Assembly: GCF_000425285.1 (NCBI RefSeq)
Contig: NZ_AUDD01000009.1
Coordinates: 1-64,000 of the forward strand
DNA length: 64,000 nt
DNA from: Acidipropionibacterium jensenii DSM 20535
Lineage (GTDB): Bacteria > Actinomycetota > Actinomycetes > Propionibacteriales > Propionibacteriaceae
Direction of reading: 5' to 3'
Below are positions 54,195 through 64,000 of the stretch, piece by piece. A program made the position numbers and the translations under genes. Within the stretch, counting starts at the first letter, position 1, and the number at the start of each line of letters is the position of its first letter. The notes beneath the pieces are model-generated. The model was not told the origin of the DNA and ran no database searches. It saw only the letters and a list, made by a program, of their open reading frames with translations.

Positions 54195-54252
54195 CCCGGA
54201 GTCGTTGCCGGGCACGCAGGCCACATCCCCGGCACCCCGATAACCTGAGGCC

Positions 54253-55002
54253 GTGCACCTGATGCTGATCCGACATGGCCAGTCCGCCAACAATGCCCTG
54301 GCCGCTCAGGGCGCCGAGGTCTTCGGCGCGGGCCGGGTGGCCGATCCCGCGCTCACCGAGCTGGGGGCCCGTCAGGCCGACGCCCTGGCCGGTTGGATCG
54401 GCGGTGTCGACCCGCGGCCCACCCGGCTCTACTGCTCCCCGATGAGACGGACTCTCCAGACCGCCGCCCCGGTGGCCGAGGCCCTGGACCTACCGCTGGA
54501 GGTGGAGGACTTCCTCTACGAGCGCCCGGGCCCCACCGAGGGCTTCGGGGAGACGGTGAGGGCCGCACCCGGTTCTCCCCTCGCAGAGCTGTCGGCGATC
54601 ACCGCGAGGGCAGTCTTCCCCGGCTCGGTGACCGAGCGGGGCTGGTACACCGGCGAGGTCGAGACCCCCCAGCAGGCCGCCGCGCGGGCCGTCCGGATCG
54701 CCGCCTGGGTGCGCGAGGCCCACGACGAGGACGACTGCGTGGCGATCGTCGCCCACGGTGCGATCGGAGCCCTCATCCTCTCGGCGATCATCTGCCCCGG
54801 CCGCCAGGAGACCCTGGGCGGCTTCGTCGCCGGGACCGAGCCCTGGTGGTTCGACCTCGCCAACACCTCGACCTCGATGGTCGAACTCATGCCTGGTGAC
54901 AAGATCGAGGTGCACTGGATCAACCGGGTCGACCATCTCGTCGCCGCGGGAATGGTCACCGGAGCCAACGCTCACGCCACCGGCAACCCCGGGACGCGGT
55001 GA
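54253..55002 (+). CDS. Histidine phosphatase family protein
   Basis: 249 residues, GTG 54253. [12 protein letters not shown] carries the catalytic His, [11 protein letters not shown] the pocket Arg, and [15 protein letters not shown] the second His. This branch is distinct from the protein at 30167-30814. Substrate unknown; a mutase or phosphatase role is possible. Single-gene transcript facing the convergent hypothetical gene. Confidence 0.82.
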   Translation: MHLMLIRHGQSANNALAAQGAEVFGAGRVADPALTELGARQADALAGWIGGVDPRPTRLYCSPMRRTLQTAAPVAEALDLPLEVEDFLYERPGPTEGFGETVRAAPGSPLAELSAITARAVFPGSVTERGWYTGEVETPQQAAARAVRIAAWVREAHDEDDCVAIVAHGAIGALILSAIICPGRQETLGGFVAGTEPWWFDLANTSTSMVELMPGDKIEVHWINRVDHLVAAGMVTGANAHATGNPGTR

Positions 55003-55013
55003 GCCGAAGCTCT

Positions 55014-55634
55014 CTACTCGTGCTCGACCAGGAGAGCGACGACGAGGGTGTGACAGTCCATGGCGAGCACCGAGGCACCCGGAAATCGCCACACATGGGC
55101 TTGAATGGGTTCTCCGTCCATGGAGACAACAGTCGTCGCATGTGGCGGAGTGCGATTCCACTGCTCGGCACAGGAGACGTTGTCCCGGTGGAAATAGCGC
55201 GCCACTTCGGCGATGACCGCATCATCGCATTCAAGATCAAGCCACTCCAGCAGGCCCTCGATGGCGCCCATGAACTCGTCCCGATCCTGATGCTCGTAGG
55301 CCGGCGCGGCCAGATCACTGACGGGCCCTCGCGCTGCGATGGCCCACCGGCCCGAGGCGTTGCGCGCCTCGGCGGTCATGGCTGGATCACTGTCGGACAA
55401 CTCAACCGGTCCATCGATTCCTTTGAACCAGAAGATCCGACCCTTGTTCAGGTTCCAGAGCTGGAGCACAGCGTCACCGACTTTGCGTTGCAGACATCCC
55501 ACCCGCGAATACGGTTCGTTCAAGCTACACCGCAACGCCTGCCGGGCGCCTCCAAGAGGGAGAAGTCCGCACTGCTGGACTCGCTGACTGTCACCACCTA
55601 CCGGTACCCGAAACCGTTGAAGGACCCCGCCCAT
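55014..55634 (-). CDS. Uncharacterised protein in a lower-GC patch
   Basis: Up to 206 residues; the start is uncertain, as the first 40 codons look non-coding. The better-supported part, from about LQLWNLNKGRIFWFKGIDG, runs through AYEHQDRDEFMGAIEGLLEW to VWRFPGASVLAMDCHTLVVAL. No signature is known to me; the size, acidic helix and aromatic-rich sheets would suit an immunity-type or orphan protein. Base composition is visibly less GC-rich than both sides, which suggests acquisition. The 200 bp to its right hold nothing I can name. Confidence 0.4.
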   Translation of the reverse strand: MGGVLQRFRVPVGGDSQRVQQCGLLPLGGARQALRCSLNEPYSRVGCLQRKVGDAVLQLWNLNKGRIFWFKGIDGPVELSDSDPAMTAEARNASGRWAIAARGPVSDLAAPAYEHQDRDEFMGAIEGLLEWLDLECDDAVIAEVARYFHRDNVSCAEQWNRTPPHATTVVSMDGEPIQAHVWRFPGASVLAMDCHTLVVALLVEHE

Positions 55635-55834
55635 CCGCCTGCCCTCTCACGGTGCACGCCCCACACGCCATCTCAGAAAAGGCTTTCGCCTACGCTGTGC
55701 ACGCGGCGATCCGCTTCCCCGAACGTGTAGTCGTAGGTACCTGAGTAGCGTCAGAAGTGGCGGCGGCAGCGCCGACAACCCAAGGACGCGCCAAGAGAAG
55801 TCCAACTGCGCGGTTCAGTAACCAGGAGGTTCAC

Positions 55835-56245
55835 ATGTCACCCACCAGGCGCACCATTCTCAGGGGCGGTCTCGGGATCGCTGCACTGGCCACCGGAGCG
55901 GCCCTCACCGGTTGTTCCGGGGGCGGCAGCTCCCAGGGGGTGGGGCCGTCCGCCCCGGCCACCATCGACGCCGACCAGGTGCCGGTCGGCGGAGGTGCAG
56001 TGCTCGGCAAGAAGGCCGGATTCGTCGTCACCCAGCCCACCAAGGGCTCCTACAAGGCGTTCAGCGCGGTCTGCCCGCACGCCGGGTGCGACGTCTCCAA
56101 GGTCGCCGACGGGCAGATCATCTGCCCCTGCCACGGGTCCCGGTTCAAGATCACCGACGGCTCGGTGGTCCAGGGTCCCGCCACCAGCGGTCTGGGCAGC
56201 GCGAAGGTCACCGTGGAGGGATCCACCCTGAAGGTCTCCGCCTGA
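55835..56245 (+). CDS. Rieske [2Fe-2S] lipoprotein with Tat-type signal
   Basis: 136 residues, AGGAGG before ATG 55835. The twin-arginine signal TRRTILRGGLGIAALATGAA leads to a lipobox LTGC (Cys27), so the protein is exported folded and lipid-anchored. Rieske ligands C80-x-H82 (VCPHAGC) and C97-x2-H100 (CPCHGS) bind the cluster. Small orphan Rieske proteins of this kind are widespread in Actinobacteria with unclear redox partners; no cytochrome genes adjoin. Confidence 0.88.
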   Translation: MSPTRRTILRGGLGIAALATGAALTGCSGGGSSQGVGPSAPATIDADQVPVGGGAVLGKKAGFVVTQPTKGSYKAFSAVCPHAGCDVSKVADGQIICPCHGSRFKITDGSVVQGPATSGLGSAKVTVEGSTLKVSA

Positions 56246-56332
56246 CACTCCGGACGGTCCGCGGATGCCGGTTCGCCGGGCGGGCGCTCCCCCGACCGCT
56301 CAGCGACTGCGGGTTCTCTCGGGTGAGCGGTC

Positions 56333-56686
56333 CTAGCGCCTCAGCGCCAGGGCGATGTTGACGACGGCCAGTCCGACCCAGCAGATGAGGGTTCCGAGCA
56401 GGCCGCCGTGGGTGCCCATCATGATCCCGGTCAGCGGGATGGCCATCACCACCGAGACGATGGCCACCGCGATCCGGCCGCCGGCCGGCACGGCACCGGT
56501 GGACCGGGCCACCTGGGCGCCGCGCTCGGCGGCCATCTGCTGCTGGATCTCCGCGGTCACCCTGGAGGCGAAGGAGTCCACCAGGGCCGGGTCCATGGAG
56601 TCGCCGAGTTCCTTGCGGGCGGCGAGGACGGCCTCGGCGTCGGCGCGACCCACCCTCGGGTCCTTGGGAATGGGATTGCTGGCCAT
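56333..56686 (-). CDS. Small uncharacterised membrane protein
   Basis: 117 residues, ATG 56686. A soluble helical first half (MASNPIPKDPRVGRADAEAV, DPALVDSFASRVTAEIQQQM) is followed by two membrane spans (IAVAIVSVVMAIPLTGIMMG and LLGTLICWVGLAVVNIALAL). The arrangement suggests a cytosolic domain anchored by a C-terminal hairpin. Function unknown. Convergent with the Rieske gene. Confidence 0.72.
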   Translation of the reverse strand: MASNPIPKDPRVGRADAEAVLAARKELGDSMDPALVDSFASRVTAEIQQQMAAERGAQVARSTGAVPAGGRIAVAIVSVVMAIPLTGIMMGTHGGLLGTLICWVGLAVVNIALALRR

Positions 56687-56775
56687 CTCTGGCTCCTCTC
56701 AGGTGCGTGTGCACGGGCCATCCTGCCTTCTCAGCGCCGACCGGGGCATCCTCCGGCCGATCTACGGGGAGAAGA

Positions 56776-59805
<3,030 letters not shown>

Positions 59806-59902
59806 CGTATGTGTCGACTCTGACAGTTCTGCGACGCTCCAGTTCCGGGCGCTCGGGGCACGCACCCCGTGGTGGACGGCGGTGGCGCACTAGGTTGGAC
59901 CC

Positions 59903-60643
59903 ATGATCTCCGAATCGACCAGGACTGGGGGGTTGCGGATCGACGCCGGGACGGACGAGGTTCGCGCCGCCAAGCTCGAGGCCACCCAGCGGCTGCTCGG
60001 CAGCACGATGGGCATCTCCGACGAGCAGTGGCAGTCTCCCAGCAGACTGCCCGGCTGGACCCGGGCGCATGTCGCCACCCACCTGGCCCGCAACGCCGAC
60101 GCCCTCACCCGGCTGGTGGAGGAACTGGCCCTGGGACGCCATGTCCCGCTCTACCCGTCCCTGGCGGCCCGCGACCAGGAGATCGAGCGCGGTTCCGAAC
60201 GGGACGGACTGGCCCTCCAGATCGATCTGGACACCAGCGCCGGGCGCCTGCACGGCGCCTTCGACCTGCTGGAGGAGATTCCCGTCTCCTCCGTGGAACT
60301 GGCCCCCGGACTCGAGGTGGAGACGAGTCAGCTGCCCACCGTCAGACTCTCCGAGGTGCTCCTGCACCACCTCGATCTGGACGTCGGCTTCAGCCTCGAT
60401 GACATCTCCGCCGATGCCGGCCGCTGGCTGCTGGCCTGGGTGTGCTTCCGGCTGCGGCGCCGGATGAGCACCCCGGCGATGCGGATCATCAGCGACTCCG
60501 GGCTCACCGACCGGATCGGCGGCTCCGGCTACGCCACCACGGTCCGCGGCTCGGACGCCGCCCTGGCGGGTTGGCTGTCCGGCCGCACCGGGTCCGACCA
60601 GTTGCGCGGAGCGCAGAACCTGGCCCTGCCGCTACTGGGCTGA
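59903..60643 (+). CDS. Maleylpyruvate isomerase-family, mycothiol-dependent-type enzyme
   Basis: 246 residues, ATG 59903. DinB-like helical bundle with LPGWTRAHVATHLARNADAL, the metal/mycothiol-site block of the MDMPI family, and VLLHHLDLDVGF further on. Members use mycothiol as cofactor, for example in maleylpyruvate isomerisation or thiol transfer. The specific reaction here is unknown. The 3' end overlaps the convergent terC gene by 12 bases. Confidence 0.82.
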   Translation: MISESTRTGGLRIDAGTDEVRAAKLEATQRLLGSTMGISDEQWQSPSRLPGWTRAHVATHLARNADALTRLVEELALGRHVPLYPSLAARDQEIERGSERDGLALQIDLDTSAGRLHGAFDLLEEIPVSSVELAPGLEVETSQLPTVRLSEVLLHHLDLDVGFSLDDISADAGRWLLAWVCFRLRRRMSTPAMRIISDSGLTDRIGGSGYATTVRGSDAALAGWLSGRTGSDQLRGAQNLALPLLG

Positions 60644-61633
60644 GTCCCGGGCGGCCGGGCCGTCGGCGGACCGGGAGCGGATCAGGCTGGCCGCCGCGGT
60701 GATCACCAGGGTGCCGACGATGACCCCCAGCGACACCTCGGTGGAGATCTCGGTGGTGATGCCGAACCATCGGCGATCCAACCCGTAGTGGTTGAGGGCG
60801 TGCAGGATGAGCTTGACGGAGATGAATCCGAGGATCACCGACAGCCCGAGCGGCAGGTAGACCAGCTTGTGGAGCAGGTTGCCGAGCAGGAAGTAGAGCT
60901 GGCGCAGCCCCATCAGGGCGAAGACGTTGGCGGTGAAGATGAGATAGGCCTCATCGGTGAGGCCGTAGCTCGCCGGGATCGAGTCCAGGGCGAACATCAG
61001 GTCGGCGGTGCTCAGCGCGATGACGACGGTCAGCAGCGAGGTGGCCAGCACCTTGCCGTCCTCCCTCACCAGGAAGGAGGTGCCCCGGTAGTCGCCGGTG
61101 GTGGGCAGATGGGTCCGCATCCAGCGGGTCACCGCGTTGTCGCCGGCGTCCTCCTCGCCCTCATCGGGGTCCTTGGAGAAGTAGTCGCGGACCAGGCCGA
61201 TGGCGGAGTACATGAGGAATCCACCGAAGATGAAGAACACCCAGGCCCACGCATTGAGGACGACCTGACCCAGCCCGATGAACACCCCGCGGAAGATCAG
61301 CGCCACCATGATGCCGATCAGCAGGGTGAACTGCTGGAGGTAGCCGGGCACCTTGAACTTGGTCATCAGCACGATGAAGATGAACAGGTTGTCCAGGGAG
61401 AGACTGTACTCGGTGAGCCACACGGCGAAGAACTCCTTGCCGTGCTCGGCCCCCTGGAGAAAAATGACGCCCAGCCCGAAGAGTCCGGCCAGCACCACGT
61501 AGAGCCCGATGAAGGCGCTGCACTCCTTCATCGAGGGCATGTGGGGACGTCGGCCCAGGATCAGCGCGTCGGCCAGCAGCAGCCCCACCATGACGACGAT
61601 GGTGAGAATCCAGACATAGGGATGAATGTGCAC
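60632..61633 (-). CDS. TerC/Alx-family membrane protein, probable manganese exporter
   Basis: 333 residues, GTG 61633. Nine or so membrane spans with the TerC motifs SLDNLFIFIVLM and DLMFALDSIPA, whose acidic residues bind the metal, and an acidic loop PDEGEEDAGD. TerC/Alx/MeeF proteins export Mn2+. A ribosome site CGGAGG (61644-61639) sits five bases before the start. The leader upstream matches the manganese riboswitch class, which supports this role. Confidence 0.9.
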   Translation of the reverse strand: MHIHPYVWILTIVVMVGLLLADALILGRRPHMPSMKECSAFIGLYVVLAGLFGLGVIFLQGAEHGKEFFAVWLTEYSLSLDNLFIFIVLMTKFKVPGYLQQFTLLIGIMVALIFRGVFIGLGQVVLNAWAWVFFIFGGFLMYSAIGLVRDYFSKDPDEGEEDAGDNAVTRWMRTHLPTTGDYRGTSFLVREDGKVLATSLLTVVIALSTADLMFALDSIPASYGLTDEAYLIFTANVFALMGLRQLYFLLGNLLHKLVYLPLGLSVILGFISVKLILHALNHYGLDRRWFGITTEISTEVSLGVIVGTLVITAAASLIRSRSADGPAARDSAQ

Positions 61634-61662
61634 CCGGGCCTCCGAAGGCGTGCTGAGGGTCC

Positions 61663-61777
61663 GGAGGTCTCGTCCGTCCCGGCTCCCGGCATCACCCGGG
61701 CAACCGGAACTGCGTGGCCGGATCGCGATGGCACGATCGTGGTGACGACCACAGCGTTCTCAGGAGTACTCCCCTCC
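61663..61777 (-). promoter_or_regulatory. yybP-ykoY (manganese) riboswitch candidate upstream of terC
   Basis: On the minus strand the leader opens with GGAGGGGAGTACTCC (61777-61763) and closes with GACGAGACCTCC (61674-61663): the conserved GGGGAGTA and GAGACC elements of this class, with GGAGG/CCTCC forming P1. A CGTCACCACGA loop region lies between. The P1 3' strand CCTCCG can instead pair with the terC ribosome site CGGAGG, so metal-stabilised P1 would free translation. Family identity from recall of the consensus, not a covariance search. Confidence 0.72.
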
Positions 61778-61814
61778 AACCCGGCCGAGTCTTGCACCTG
61801 ACGGCGGGGTCGCG

Positions 61815-63899
<2,085 letters not shown>

Positions 63900-63935
63900 G
63901 GGCCCAAGACTAGGCGGCGGGTGTGACAGTTCCGC

Positions 63936-63998
63936 TCAGCCGCGGTCGGTGCGACCCCTCAGGTCGAGCAACTGCTGCCAGACGCCGTCGACGATCCC
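63936..63998 (-). CDS. C-terminal end of an upstream gene, possibly coaE
   Basis: Only the last 20 codons are in the window (ending LLDLRGRTDRG, stop TGA at 63938-63936), 36 bp from uvrB on the same strand. In related genomes the gene before uvrB is often coaE (dephospho-CoA kinase), but this fragment is too short to prove it. Confidence 0.35.
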   Translation of the reverse strand, partial: GIVDGVWQQLLDLRGRTDRG

Positions 63999-64000
63999 GG

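Noticed and set aside
52162-54243. 693-codon plus-strand frame opposite uvrC
   Set aside because: Shadow frame; no recognisable motif while uvrC is intact on the other strand.

Overview
High-GC actinobacterial chromosome. RbpA, WhiA, a mycothiol-dependent-type enzyme, an RNase E/G with a long basic/acidic N-terminus, and the order whiA-yvcK-rapZ-uvrC, gap-pgk-tpiA-secG, folC-DUF4233-ndk and proA-proB-obgE-rpmA-rplU-rne together point to Actinomycetota. Propionibacteriaceae is my best guess; I cannot prove the family from the sequence alone.

The window falls into two halves that meet at a pair of tRNA-Ala(GGC) genes near 30 kb. Positions 1-30,000 are accessory DNA in layers. (a) 1-385 is the tail of an ISL3-type insertion sequence. 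(b) 464-2730 and 12,737-18,240 are part of an integrative conjugative element (VirB4-like ATPase, VirD4/TraG-like coupling protein, SSB, small unknowns) that ends in a large serine recombinase (here called REC1). (c) A roughly 9.9 kb insertion at about 2761-12,692 splits that element. It carries an XRE/cupin - B3/4 - EamA - monooxygenase - DapA - MFS operon, a frameshifted phosphatase, a CaxA antiporter and a leftward trio (Cys-rich degenerate integrase, HTH protein, tyrosine recombinase). Its ends share GGAACTTGAGT and an imperfect inverted repeat. (d) 18,259-29,887 is a compact defence island with its own large serine recombinase (REC2), abutting the 3' end of tRNA-Ala. One leftward, tightly overlapped operon reads hsdM-hsdS-higB-higA/immA-hsdR-TIR. 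A divergent TetR gene is flanked by a 36-bp inverted repeat.

REC1 and REC2 are homologous. Each is preceded by a 67-aa protein and ends in a hairpin followed 4-5 bases later by CACTTTkGGTGGA (12 of 13 bases shared). The right-hand copy overlaps the tRNA 3' end. The simplest reading is two related serine-integrase elements accreted in tandem at one tRNA-Ala attachment site. REC1 then reads across the junction into 91 extra codons.

From 30,076 to the right edge lies core chromosome: histidine phosphatase-rsfS-nadD, proline synthesis (proA, proB), obgE, ribosomal L27/L21, RNase E/G, a NagZ-like hexosaminidase, ndk, folC, rbpA, secG, lower glycolysis (tpiA-pgk-gap), whiA-yvcK-rapZ-uvrC, uvrA, uvrB and a TerC transporter. 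A sequence matching the yybP-ykoY (manganese) riboswitch lies upstream of terC. The three excision-repair genes uvrC, uvrA and uvrB lie within 12 kb, all on the minus strand.
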